Shown here: one piece after another, positions 56,062 through 64,000 of the stretch | Layout of the letters: the number at the start of each line of letters is the position of its first letter | Numbering within the stretch: position 1 is the stretch's first letter | Made by a program: the position numbers and the translations under genes | Notes under the pieces: model-generated | What the model was told of the DNA's origin: nothing | What the model saw: only the letters and a program-made list of their open reading frames with translations | The model's database searches: none | Origin: Polycladidibacter hongkongensis | Lineage (GTDB): Bacteria > Pseudomonadota > Alphaproteobacteria > Rhizobiales > Stappiaceae | Direction of reading: 5' to 3' | DNA length: 64,000 bases | NCBI RefSeq assembly: GCF_001561995.1 | Contig: NZ_LLWC01000026.1 | Location: 1 to 64,000, forward strand

Positions 56062-56892
56062 CTAGCTATGTGCTGCTGCAAGACGCGCTTTGATGTGCTC
56101 CACATCTGCGCGCGGTGTCGCGTTGAACAGGGTCTTGGTGTAATCGTGTTGCGGATTTTCAAAGACCGCATCACGCGTGCCATATTCCACCACTTCACCG
56201 AAGTACATGACCATGACCTTGTCAGCAATATAGCGCACCACCGATAGATCGTGGGAGATGAACAGGTAGGTGAGGTTAAACTCTTCCTGCAGATCTGCCA
56301 GCAAATTCAGAATTTGCGCCTGAACCGACAAGTCGAGTGCAGAGACAGGCTCGTCCAAGATGAGCAGTTTCGGCTTTAGCACCAATGCGCGGGCAATGGC
56401 GATACGCTGGCGCTGGCCACCGGAGAACATATGCGGATAGCGGTTATAGTGCTCTGGGCCAAGGCCCACTTTCACCAGCATGTCCATGGCAAAGTCGCGG
56501 CGCTGCTGCTCATTCATATCTGTGTTGAGCTTGAGCGGTTCGGTGAGCACATCCCCCACCTTCTGGCGCGGGTTGAGCGAGCCATAAGGGTTCTGGAAGA
56601 CGATCTGTACTTTGCGGCGCAGCTCCCGGGTGAGCCGATCCTTGCGGATATCGATTGGCTCGCCTTCAATGAGCAGCTCCCCTTCCGTTGCAGGGTCAAT
56701 CAGCGTTAGAATGCGAGCGAGGGTTGACTTACCGCAGCCGCTTTCCCCGACAACAGCGAGGGTTTTGCCCCGCTCCAGCGAGAAACTGATGCCTTTAAGC
56801 GCGCGGGTGACAACAGGCTTGCCGAACATGCCCTCTTTGGTGTGGTACTCGCGCACCAGATTGCGGGCTTCAAGAATGGTATCGCCAGACAT
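56062..56892 (-). CDS. dppF: peptide ABC transporter ATP-binding protein
   Basis: This 276-aa ATPase has Walker A GESGCGKST (~52-60), signature FSGGQRQRIAIA, Walker B LLILDEPVSALD and the oligopeptide-transporter C-terminal extension (PQHDYTKTLFNATP). It pairs with the dppD-like protein to power uptake. Its start overlaps the last base of the dppD stop. It is the last gene of the operon, followed by a terminator. Confidence 0.93.
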   Translation of the reverse strand: MSGDTILEARNLVREYHTKEGMFGKPVVTRALKGISFSLERGKTLAVVGESGCGKSTLARILTLIDPATEGELLIEGEPIDIRKDRLTRELRRKVQIVFQNPYGSLNPRQKVGDVLTEPLKLNTDMNEQQRRDFAMDMLVKVGLGPEHYNRYPHMFSGGQRQRIAIARALVLKPKLLILDEPVSALDLSVQAQILNLLADLQEEFNLTYLFISHDLSVVRYIADKVMVMYFGEVVEYGTRDAVFENPQHDYTKTLFNATPRADVEHIKARLAAAHS

Positions 56893-57734
56893 TAGGCCGC
56901 CCCTCCCTCTTCAAGGTGGAAATCGGAAACCGTTGGCAAACGATCACCCGTTGCGTTTTCCGGCAGAGCAGAAAGCAGCGCCTTGGTGTAAGGATTTTTC
57001 GGGTTCTCAAAGAGCTCCAGCACCCCTGCCTCTTCCATCTTGTTGCCTTTATATTGCACAACCACGCGGTCGGCGGTTTCAGCAACAACACCCATATCGT
57101 GGGTGATCATGATGAGGCCCATGTTGCTGTCATGTTGAAGATCCAGCAGCAGATCAAGAATCTGCTTTTGAATAGTCACATCAAGCGCGGTGGTTGGCTC
57201 ATCAGCGATTAGCAGCTTAGGACGGCAAGCGATCGCCATGGCAATCATCACACGTTGGCACTGCCCCCCGGACATTTGGTGGGGGAATTTTTTCAGGGCC
57301 TTGGCTGGCTCTGGCAGGCCAACGGATTCTAGCAGTTCCAGAGCGCGAACCTGCCGCTGTTTGCGGTTAAGCTCGGTGTGCTCTTTCAAGGTCTCGCCAA
57401 TCTGGAACCCCACTGTAAAGCAGGGGTTAAGGCTGGCAATCGGCTCTTGAAAGATCATGGAGATGTCTTTGCCGATGACCTTGCGGCGCTGACGCGCTGA
57501 CATGGTCAGCAGGTCTTGCCCCTCAAACATCAGCTTATCGGCCCATACGTGCGAATTGTTGGCAAGTAGGCCCATAACAGCTAGCATTGCCACGGATTTG
57601 CCCGAGCCACTCTCGCCAACGATGGCAAGCACTTCGCCTGCGTTGATGGAGTAACTGACGCCGTCCAGCGCACGGAAGCGGCCATTGACGGTGTCAAACT
57701 CGACCGTGAGGTTTTCAATCTCAAGAAGCGCCAT
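56892..57734 (-). CDS. dppD: peptide ABC transporter ATP-binding protein
   Basis: This 280-aa ATPase has Walker A GESGSGKSV, signature MSGGQCQRVMIA (Cys where Arg or Met-Arg is usual), Walker B LLIADEPTTALD and the C-terminal oligopeptide extension (NPKNPYTKALLSALP). The first serine-rich start motif MALLEIENLTVEF is normal. It is three bases after dppC and joined to dppF. Confidence 0.93.
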   Translation of the reverse strand: MALLEIENLTVEFDTVNGRFRALDGVSYSINAGEVLAIVGESGSGKSVAMLAVMGLLANNSHVWADKLMFEGQDLLTMSARQRRKVIGKDISMIFQEPIASLNPCFTVGFQIGETLKEHTELNRKQRQVRALELLESVGLPEPAKALKKFPHQMSGGQCQRVMIAMAIACRPKLLIADEPTTALDVTIQKQILDLLLDLQHDSNMGLIMITHDMGVVAETADRVVVQYKGNKMEEAGVLELFENPKNPYTKALLSALPENATGDRLPTVSDFHLEEGGAA

Positions 57735-57737
57735 GGG

Positions 57738-58637
57738 TTAGCTCCTTTTCAATTTTGGATCGAGCGCATCGCGCAGGCCGTCGCCGATCAGGTTGATAGC
57801 AACAACGGTGATGAGGATGGCAAAGCCGGGGAATGCCATGATCCACGGTGCGTTTAGGATGAATTCACGGGATTCAGCCAGCATGGTGCCCCATTCCGGG
57901 GTTGGAGGCTGCGCACCAACACCCAAGAAGCCAAGCGCTGCGGCATCCAGAATCGCAGTCGAAAACGACAGGGCAGCCTGCACGATGAGTGGTGCCATAC
58001 AGTTTGGCAGCACTGTTTTGAACATCAAGCGCGGGGTGCGCACGCCGGACACGCGGGCGGCCATAACGTATTCACGGCTCATCTCGGAGATAACCGAGGC
58101 GCGGGTCAGGCGCACATAGTATGGCTGCTGCACGATCGCGATGGCGATCATTGCGTTGACGAGTGTAGGGCCGAGGATTGCCACAAGCACAAGCGCAAGC
58201 AACAAAGACGGGAACGCCAGAATGACATCCATAATGCGCATGATGATGGTATCGACCCAGCCGCGGAATGTTCCGGCAAGCAGGCCGAGGAAAATACCAA
58301 CACTCAGCGCGATTGAAACAACGACCACGCCAACAAAGAGCGAGTAACGAGAGCCGAAAATTATGCGAGAGAGAATATCGCGGCCAACGGCATCCGTGCC
58401 CAGAATGAATTTCCAGCTGCCGCCTTCCATCCATACTGGCGGCGCTTTAAACGCATCGCGGTATTGCTCGATCGGGCTATGCGGCGCGATGAGTGGCGCG
58501 AAGACTGCGACCAGGATCAAGCCGATGAAGAAGTAGAGGCCGATAACGGCGCCCTTGTTGGTGCGGAAGTGTTTCCAGAAATTCACCAGAAGATCCAGTC
58601 TGGTTTCCGCCTTTACGTCAATAGAAGCGTCTGACAT
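57738..58637 (-). CDS. dppC: peptide ABC transporter permease
   Basis: This 299-aa inner-membrane permease has an N-terminal TM segment (GAVIGLYFFIGLILVAVFAPL), a periplasmic loop (GTDAVGRDILSRIIFGSRYSL) and the BPD_transp_1 EAA-type loop (EMSREYVMAARVSGVRTPRLMFKTVLPN). It forms a heterodimer with DppB as the translocation path. Coupled to dppB (three bases apart) with GGAG. Confidence 0.93.
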   Translation of the reverse strand: MSDASIDVKAETRLDLLVNFWKHFRTNKGAVIGLYFFIGLILVAVFAPLIAPHSPIEQYRDAFKAPPVWMEGGSWKFILGTDAVGRDILSRIIFGSRYSLFVGVVVVSIALSVGIFLGLLAGTFRGWVDTIIMRIMDVILAFPSLLLALVLVAILGPTLVNAMIAIAIVQQPYYVRLTRASVISEMSREYVMAARVSGVRTPRLMFKTVLPNCMAPLIVQAALSFSTAILDAAALGFLGVGAQPPTPEWGTMLAESREFILNAPWIMAFPGFAILITVVAINLIGDGLRDALDPKLKRS

Positions 58638-58640
58638 GGG

Positions 58641-59654
58641 TTACTCCGTATGGCGGATTTTCGGGTTAACAAGACCGTAGGTCAGGTCAACAATAAGGTT
58701 CACAACCATGATGATTGCCGCGATCATAAGCAGGCCGCCCTGCACCACCGGATAATCCCGGCGGAAGATGCTGTCGACCATCCATTTGCCGATGCCCGGC
58801 CAGGAGAACACTGTCTCTGTCAAAATCGCGCCTGCGAACAGCACGCCGATTTGCAAGCCAATCACGGTTACCACCGGGATCAAGGCATTGCGCAGCGCAT
58901 GGATGCCGATGATACGGAAGGAGGACAGACCTTTGGCGCGCGCGGTGCGCACATAATCCTCGTCCAGCACTTCCAGCATGGCAGAGCGGGTTTGACGCGC
59001 GATAACCGCAAGCGGGATGGTGCCCAGCACGATTGTTGGCAGGATCAAGTGCATCACTGCGGACATGAAGGCCCCCGGTTCATCTGAGTAGAACAGGGTA
59101 TCGATCAGCATGAAGCCGGTGGTGCTCTCGATCCAGAACATGTTGGAGATACGGCCAGAAACCGGTGTCCAGCCCAAGAAGCCGGAGAAAATGATGATAA
59201 GCGCCGGGCCCCACCAGAAAATTGGCATGGAGTAGCCGACCAGCGCGGTTGTCATTACGGTGTGGTCTACGGTCTTGCCACGGCGGATTGCTGCAAAGAT
59301 ACCGGCGGGTAGACCAAAAAGGACCGCAAAGACAATCGCGCAGACCGCCAACTCAACAGTGGCGGGAAACAGCGTAAAAAATTCTTGCACTACGGGCTGC
59401 TTTGTCGAGAAGGAGACGCCGAGATCGCCTTGAAACAGCTTGGCCAAGAAATCGAGGTACTGCATAAAAATGGGCTGGTCGTAGCCGAATTTCGCTTGCA
59501 GCTCTGCGTAGCGCTCAGGGCTTACGCCGCGTTCGCCAGCCAGAAGTAGAATGGGGTCACCCGGTAGTAACCGGATGAAGAAGAACGAGGTCAAGGTCAC
59601 GCCGATAAATGTCGGGATGAGCAGCCCCAGTTTTTTCAATATGAGACGAAGCAT
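58641..59654 (-). CDS. dppB: peptide ABC transporter permease
   Basis: This 337-aa permease has the classic DppB beginning (LRLILKKLGLLIPTFIGVTLTSFFFIRLLPGDP) and the EAA-type loop (LDEDYVRTARAKGLSSFRIIGIHALRNALIPV). It makes the channel with DppC. It is the first permease gene after the substrate-binding protein, from which it is separated by 124 bases containing a strong hairpin. Confidence 0.93.
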   Translation of the reverse strand: MLRLILKKLGLLIPTFIGVTLTSFFFIRLLPGDPILLLAGERGVSPERYAELQAKFGYDQPIFMQYLDFLAKLFQGDLGVSFSTKQPVVQEFFTLFPATVELAVCAIVFAVLFGLPAGIFAAIRRGKTVDHTVMTTALVGYSMPIFWWGPALIIIFSGFLGWTPVSGRISNMFWIESTTGFMLIDTLFYSDEPGAFMSAVMHLILPTIVLGTIPLAVIARQTRSAMLEVLDEDYVRTARAKGLSSFRIIGIHALRNALIPVVTVIGLQIGVLFAGAILTETVFSWPGIGKWMVDSIFRRDYPVVQGGLLMIAAIIMVVNLIVDLTYGLVNPKIRHTE

Positions 59655-59727
59655 TCTTCAGTCACACTATTCTTTACGGGTTGATCAAACAGCGACCTTG
59701 GCCACTGGTGCGGGTTTAAACACGAAT

Positions 59728-59755
59728 GTATCCCGGCGAATACTCGCCGGGATAC
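59728..59755. promoter_or_regulatory. perfect 12-bp intercistronic hairpin
   Basis: GTATCCCGGCGA (59728-59739), loop ATAC, and TCGCCGGGATAC (59744-59755) form a perfect 12-bp stem. It lies 24 bases after the binding-protein stop and before dppB. No T-run follows on the minus strand, so it more likely protects the binding-protein mRNA 3' end and partly attenuates read-through than terminates fully. Confidence 0.65.
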
Positions 59756-59778
59756 CTGATGTCCAGCGGAAATTTAGT

Positions 59779-61371
59779 TTACTTAAGGTCTACACCGTAG
59801 AAATTATGCCCACCAAACGGATCAATCATGTAGTTATCTACCCGTACACTAATTGGCTCAGAAACGATAGAGTGCGCGATGGTGTTCCAAGGTGCTTCAC
59901 GCTTGAAGACCACCTGCGCTTCTTCGTAGAGGCGCGTACGTTCGGCGAGATCAGAGGTTGTTTTTGCCTTTTGAATCAAAGACTCAAACTCTTCGTTACA
60001 CCACTGAGCGCGGTTGGAGCCGCCGATGCCATCACAAGAAAGAAGCACGCCCAAAAAGTTGTCAGGATCACCGTTATCACCGGTCCAGCCAAGAAGTGCC
60101 GCACCGTCACGATCCTTGTCTGAGGAACGCTTCAGATACTCGCCCCACTCGTAGGAAACGATTTCCACATCCACACCAACTTTTGCATAATCTGCCTGAA
60201 TCAACTCAGCCATGCGGCGTGCATTTGGGTTGTATGGACGCTGCACAGGCATCGCCCAGACCTTCATTTGCAGATCTTTTACGCCAGCCTCTTCGAGCAG
60301 CTTTTTCGCAGCTTCCGGATCGTATTTGTCATCTTCAACAGCGTTGTTGTAGGACCACATGGTTGGCGGGATCGGGTTTTTCGCGATTTTGCCCGAGCCT
60401 TGGAATACAGCGTCGATAATGGCCTGTTTGTTGACGGCCATGTTGAGGGCTTTGCGTACCCGCACATCGTTAAATGGAGGCTGCTGGGTGTTGTAGGCCA
60501 TGTAACCGATGTTCAAGCCTTCTTGGCGTAGAACTTTGATGTTGCTGTCTTTTTCCATGTCCGCGACGTCCGCAGGATTTGGATAAGGCATGACATGACA
60601 TTCACCTGCCTTCAGCTTTTGATAGCGCACAGAAGCATCAGGGGTGATGGCAAAGACCAGATTATCAAGCGGTGCTTTGCCGCGCCAGTAATCCGGATTT
60701 GCCTTGAAGCGTACGATGGCGTCTTTGCGGTAGCCAACAAGCTGGAACGGACCGGTGCCCACTGGCTGTTGATCAAACAGTTCTTTGTTGTCCAGCATCT
60801 TGTCGGCGTATTCCGCAGACTGGATGGAGGCAAAATCCATAGCCAAGTTGGCGATCATTGGAGCTTCAGGGCGGCTTAGAACGAATTTGACGGTGTAATC
60901 GTCAATCTTCTGAATGTCTTTGATGAGGCTTGGCATGCCCATGCCCTCAAAGTACTCGTAGGTGCCGCCAGAAACAGCGTGGTACGGGTGATCTTTCAGG
61001 CGCTGACGGTTGAAAGAGAACAGCACATCATCGGCGTTGAAGTCACGGGAAGGGGTGAACCACTTGGTTGTGTGGAACTTTACGCCCTTGCGCAGGTTGA
61101 AAGTGTACTCTTTGCCATCTGCGGAGACTTCCCAGCTTTCTGCAAGGCCCGGTTCGATCTCGGTGGAGCCGCGCTTAAACTCGACGAGCTTGTTGTAGAC
61201 TTGGCGGGAGGAGGCGTCGAAGGTGGTGCCAGAGGTATAAAGCGCCGGAGTGAAGCCTTCTGGAGAGCCTTCGGAACAATAGACCAAGGTTTTTGCTGCA
61301 AAGGCAGAGTTAGCGGCAAGCATTGCAGCGGCGAGGCTGACACCGGCCAGCAGTTTTCTGGAAGTTCTCAT
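59779..61371 (-). CDS. dppA: peptide ABC transporter substrate-binding protein, paralogue 2
   Basis: This 530-aa SBP_bac_5 protein starts at an ATG seven bases after GAGGAAT; earlier in-frame starts lack one. The signal peptide is SRKLLAGVSLAAAMLAANSAFA. The mature start KTLVYCSEGSPEGFTPALYT is identical to that of the paralogue at 53926. It is the first gene of the dppABCDF-type operon. It delivers peptides, possibly also haem or 5-aminolevulinate in some relatives, to DppBC. Confidence 0.93.
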   Translation of the reverse strand: MRTSRKLLAGVSLAAAMLAANSAFAAKTLVYCSEGSPEGFTPALYTSGTTFDASSRQVYNKLVEFKRGSTEIEPGLAESWEVSADGKEYTFNLRKGVKFHTTKWFTPSRDFNADDVLFSFNRQRLKDHPYHAVSGGTYEYFEGMGMPSLIKDIQKIDDYTVKFVLSRPEAPMIANLAMDFASIQSAEYADKMLDNKELFDQQPVGTGPFQLVGYRKDAIVRFKANPDYWRGKAPLDNLVFAITPDASVRYQKLKAGECHVMPYPNPADVADMEKDSNIKVLRQEGLNIGYMAYNTQQPPFNDVRVRKALNMAVNKQAIIDAVFQGSGKIAKNPIPPTMWSYNNAVEDDKYDPEAAKKLLEEAGVKDLQMKVWAMPVQRPYNPNARRMAELIQADYAKVGVDVEIVSYEWGEYLKRSSDKDRDGAALLGWTGDNGDPDNFLGVLLSCDGIGGSNRAQWCNEEFESLIQKAKTTSDLAERTRLYEEAQVVFKREAPWNTIAHSIVSEPISVRVDNYMIDPFGGHNFYGVDLK

Positions 61372-62001
61372 TTTATTCCTCATAGCTTGGAGCTTATCGC
61401 TCTTTATGCTCCGGGTTCTTGAACCGGTCATCGCTGTACATATTCTAGGCGGTCCTATTGAGAGACCCATGGTCCCTCTCCTCCCGACCTGACGAGAGGC
61501 AAGCGCCAGACAAAAAGCCAAGGCTGCGGCAGCTCTACGTCGCCAATCCCGCTAGGTAAGTAACATTGACCTTGCGAAGATTGCGGAAAGCATGCCACGT
61601 AAGCCTGTCTATTTAATTGCGCAGCAACCTCGATAAACTAGTAAAAATTTCAGGAAATGAAACATACCTCGTAGTGTTTCTTACGTGTTATTATCAGTGA
61701 GGCATAAGCTGTATGTATAACCTTTATTATAGGGTATTTTTTTCAATTGTACCGCCTATCAATGAGCATTGATTCCAATTTACCCTCGGTTAATTGAAAT
61801 TTACTCACCGCATTCAGCGATTATGTACTGGAATATTTCGCGAAGGTATCGCCTTTAGGTTGTGGGAAGACCCTTTAAGGCATGCACTAGCGGGGGAGTT
61901 TGGTCATGCGGGGCGCGCCAGTAAACGGCGCTAAACATGTGTGCGCAGTTGGTGGCCAGAACTGCAGGCCGAGCAAACGGAAGCTTCTAATTAGCAAACA
62001 G
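61372..62001. other. upstream region of the transporter operon
   Basis: This 630-base, mostly AT-rich region between the binding-protein gene and the MerR gene, both leftward, holds no supported gene. A minus-strand TATAAT box (plus 61726-61731) is a candidate -10 for the transporter operon, without a good -35. Several small inverted repeats near 61980-62001 may belong to the MerR gene's end. Confidence 0.4.
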
Positions 62002-62511
62002 CTAGCCTTCTGGGCGCAGCACGGCCAAGCGCTCGTTACAGTCTTGCTGCATTTGTTCCATATCTTTTATCACTTGCTGCAACTGCTCTTGACGCTCATA
62101 GAGCTCTTGCAGAGCCTGCGTTGTGCGGCCGAGCACGTATTCCAGCTGGCTAACTTCGCCCTCGCCGCGCTCACCATACAGGGCAAGAAACTCTTTGATG
62201 TCGGAGAGAGAGGAGCCGATCGCCTTGCCGCGCAAGATGAGCTTGAGGCGGGCGCGATCTTTGCGCGTATAAGCGCGATTGCCATTGCGCCGCTGGGGCT
62301 CAAGTAAACTCTTAGACTCGTAGAACCGAATGGTGCGTGTGGTCACATTAAATTCTTGTGCCAGCTCACCGATTGTGAAGAGCGCCTCCTGTTCTTTAAG
62401 CAGCGCTGGCGCGACGTGGTCTGACAGCTGGCTTTGTGTGTTAGTGTTTGCTTTCTGTTGTTGGTCTTGTTTTTGCATGCACGCCCCACTTCGCATCCCT
62501 TGCCCATTCAT
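62002..62511 (-). CDS. MerR-family transcriptional regulator
   Basis: This protein has the MerR winged helix at ~45-115: LFTIGELAQEFNVTTRTIRFYESKSLLEP, followed by RRNGNRAYTRKDRARLKLIL. A long dimerisation coiled coil follows (RTTQALQELYERQEQLQQVIKDMEQM). It lacks a Cys metal-binding loop and resembles LiuR-type regulators of branched-chain or acyl-CoA degradation. Several in-frame starts exist (62511, 62496, 62478); I list the first ATG. The Gln-rich N-terminal ~45 residues are probably disordered. No acyl-CoA gene is visible nearby. Confidence 0.8.
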   Translation of the reverse strand: MNGQGMRSGACMQKQDQQQKANTNTQSQLSDHVAPALLKEQEALFTIGELAQEFNVTTRTIRFYESKSLLEPQRRNGNRAYTRKDRARLKLILRGKAIGSSLSDIKEFLALYGERGEGEVSQLEYVLGRTTQALQELYERQEQLQQVIKDMEQMQQDCNERLAVLRPEG

Positions 62512-62777
62512 AGGCCGATCTGTCGACAAATTCGTCGTGCTGACCCACCGGGATTGATTTGCCAGCTTATACCTACATTTCGTTTACGTAAAGGTTATAG
62601 TAATGCAACTAGGTTTTCCCATGGGCTGTGTATGAGGGTGGCACGGCGGGTATGGCGACATATGAGGGCGCTATACAGCGCCGCGAATTGATGGCATCTT
62701 TAGGCTTTAACGAATGTATGTGCTCGCCAGTGGCAGTTTGCGCGGCGACCCCAGAGGAAACTTAAGAGCAAGCCAAG

Positions 62778-62990
62778 ATGAGCAGTGAGCTAGAAAGCAG
62801 GGTTGATGACCTTGAGATACATGTGGCACACCAAGCCGATACTGTGGAAGCGTTGAATTCCGTTGTGGTGCAGCAGCAAAAGACCATCGATAGTCTGGTC
62901 TCCGCTGTGAGCAAATTGCGCGAGGAGTTGCTTGGTCTACATGACCTGCTGGAGGATATGCCAGCGAACGAAAAACCACCTCATTACTAG
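62778..62990 (+). CDS. slyX: SlyX family protein
   Basis: This 70-aa coiled-coil protein has heptads from ELESRVDDLEIHVAHQ through AVSKLREELLGLHDLLE and ends in PPHY, the SlyX hallmark. It is a small cytoplasmic protein of unknown function. It is upstream of the AstE-like gene, 99 bases apart. Confidence 0.85.
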   Translation: MSSELESRVDDLEIHVAHQADTVEALNSVVVQQQKTIDSLVSAVSKLREELLGLHDLLEDMPANEKPPHY

Positions 62991-63089
62991 ACAGTGTCGT
63001 CTGCAGGCAAACATGGGGGTGCAAAGACATAGCCCTTGTTTGTCCTTTGCTGGCGCCATGATACTGATTGCCCCGCGAGGATACAGATA

Positions 63090-64000
63090 ATGAAAAAGAA
63101 CATAGAAATGATCGCTGGCGATACCAGCGGCGTCAACTACGCGTTTCCATGGTTTAGCTTTGACGGTCAGGAAGGCGGCGGTGCACCGGCGGCCTATCTA
63201 CAAGGGGCGCTGCACGCGGATGAGTTGCCCGGCCCCGCTGCCTTGCACTTCTTACTACCGCTGTTGCAACAGGCCGAGGCGGAGGGGCGTATTCGCGGCA
63301 AGATCACCGTGATCCCACAGGCCAACCCGATTGGCACTGCCCAGTGGGTGAACCTGAAGATGTCTGGGCGCTTTGCACTGCCAACCCGCGAAAACTTCAA
63401 CCGCAATCATCCTGTTATCGCCAAACCCGATCCAAATCTGGCACGGGAAGACGAAACATTTATGAGCATTGACCAGCGGCTCAAACAACGCTTGGCGCGC
63501 CTATCTCTCGGGCATCAAATCATTCTTGATCTGCACTGCGACGACGAAGGATTGAACTACGTTTACATTGCCAAGGAGCTCTGGCCGCAGACGCAGGATC
63601 TTGCCACTTGCCTTGAGGCGGATGCTGTGCTGCTTTGGCAAGGTGATGCGGACATGCCGTTTGAGGCGGCGGCCCTGCATCCTTACCTTGCTCCGGAGCA
63701 AAATGATGCGCTTGCGAACGATGTGGTGGTGTCGACGCTGGAGCTGCGCGGGCAAGCGGATGTGGACCCGCAAACAGCCAAGGCAGATGCCGAACGGCTG
63801 CTGCACTTCCTTGAGGTGCGCGGTGTGATCGCTCCTGCCCAAGGAAACAGTGCCGAAGCTCCTACCCCGTATCAGGGGCTGGCTGTCCCACTGGAACATA
63901 TCGAAATGCTGCAAGCCCCCTGCCCCGGTGTTGTGCTCTATCATGTGAAGCCGGGCGATCAAGTGCAGCAAGGAGATTTGCTGGTGCAGGTGGTTCGCAC
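63090..64000 (+). CDS. AstE/AspA-like zinc hydrolase (M14 family), cut by window end
   Basis: This frame opens with a CGAGGA Shine-Dalgarno and is still open at the window end (303 codons visible). It has the succinylglutamate desuccinylase/aspartoacylase fold: Zn ligands His42/Glu45 in GALHADELPGP and His149 in ILDLHCDDEG, with NFNRNHP in the substrate pocket. Near the end, a C-terminal segment (CPGVVLYHVKPGDQVQQGDLL) resembles a barrel-sandwich (biotinyl/lipoyl-like) fold. The substrate is unknown; it does not match true AstE closely enough to name. Confidence 0.8.
   Translation, partial: MKKNIEMIAGDTSGVNYAFPWFSFDGQEGGGAPAAYLQGALHADELPGPAALHFLLPLLQQAEAEGRIRGKITVIPQANPIGTAQWVNLKMSGRFALPTRENFNRNHPVIAKPDPNLAREDETFMSIDQRLKQRLARLSLGHQIILDLHCDDEGLNYVYIAKELWPQTQDLATCLEADAVLLWQGDADMPFEAAALHPYLAPEQNDALANDVVVSTLELRGQADVDPQTAKADAERLLHFLEVRGVIAPAQGNSAEAPTPYQGLAVPLEHIEMLQAPCPGVVLYHVKPGDQVQQGDLLVQVVR

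Noticed and set aside
1-64000. CRISPR array or rRNA operon
   Set aside because: No series of regularly spaced repeats with unique spacers, and no rRNA-like sequence, were seen. The only tandem array is the three-unit 14-bp repeat at 3344.

Overview
The window looks like a chromosomal segment of an alphaproteobacterium, most likely in Hyphomicrobiales (Stappiaceae or Pseudovibrio-like). This rests on family content recognised by eye: a GapR/DUF2312 protein, a DUF2865 protein, a class II DAHP synthase, an Atm1-type ABC exporter, a RarD permease and a CreA protein, with moderate GC and ordinary Shine-Dalgarno starts. No database search was possible, so the genus is inference.

Positions 1-6800 are an accessory region. 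It opens with the tail of an IS3-family transposase, followed by a prophage or integrative-element remnant. A leftward operon carries a Cro-like protein, a winged-helix replication-type protein and two unknown proteins. A divergent XRE repressor follows, with three related operator-like sites. A rightward operon then carries two small unknown proteins, a GapR-like nucleoid protein, an excisionase-like protein and a tyrosine integrase. The element stops just upstream of an intact tRNA-Gln(CTG). Short direct repeats lie between integrase and tRNA. Tandem 14-bp repeats lie upstream of the replication-type gene. A 55-aa ORF with a full Shine-Dalgarno runs antisense to the end of the repressor.

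Positions 7000-35000 are mostly housekeeping and envelope genes: a HAD hydrolase; an RND efflux pair; a lipoprotein L,D-transpeptidase; a PuuE-type allantoinase; a PadR-controlled second RND pump with unusual proton-relay positions; a leftward ArsR / Atm1-type ABC / psd / pssA cluster; a LysM protein; a LOG-family protein; RarD; citramalate synthase; CysS; and a long YcbB-like L,D-transpeptidase. A 38-aa membrane peptide gene follows.

Positions 35000-54000 hold creA, a DeoR-MFS pair, a DUF2865 gene whose 3' end overlaps that of gltX, another MFS permease, nadE, a response regulator, class II DAHP synthase, a GGCT-like protein, glutathione reductase, a DUF2059 protein, rpiA, gph, an FGE-sulfatase-domain protein, an aberrant tRNA-Val(TAC), and a stand-alone TrpB that differs from the usual TrpB.

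Positions 53900-61400 are a peptide ABC transporter locus (substrate-binding protein, two permeases, two ATPases) followed by a second, very similar substrate-binding protein gene with its own terminator. A perfect 12-bp hairpin separates the first binding-protein gene from the permease genes. The window ends with a MerR regulator, slyX, and an AstE/AspA-like zinc hydrolase cut by the window edge.
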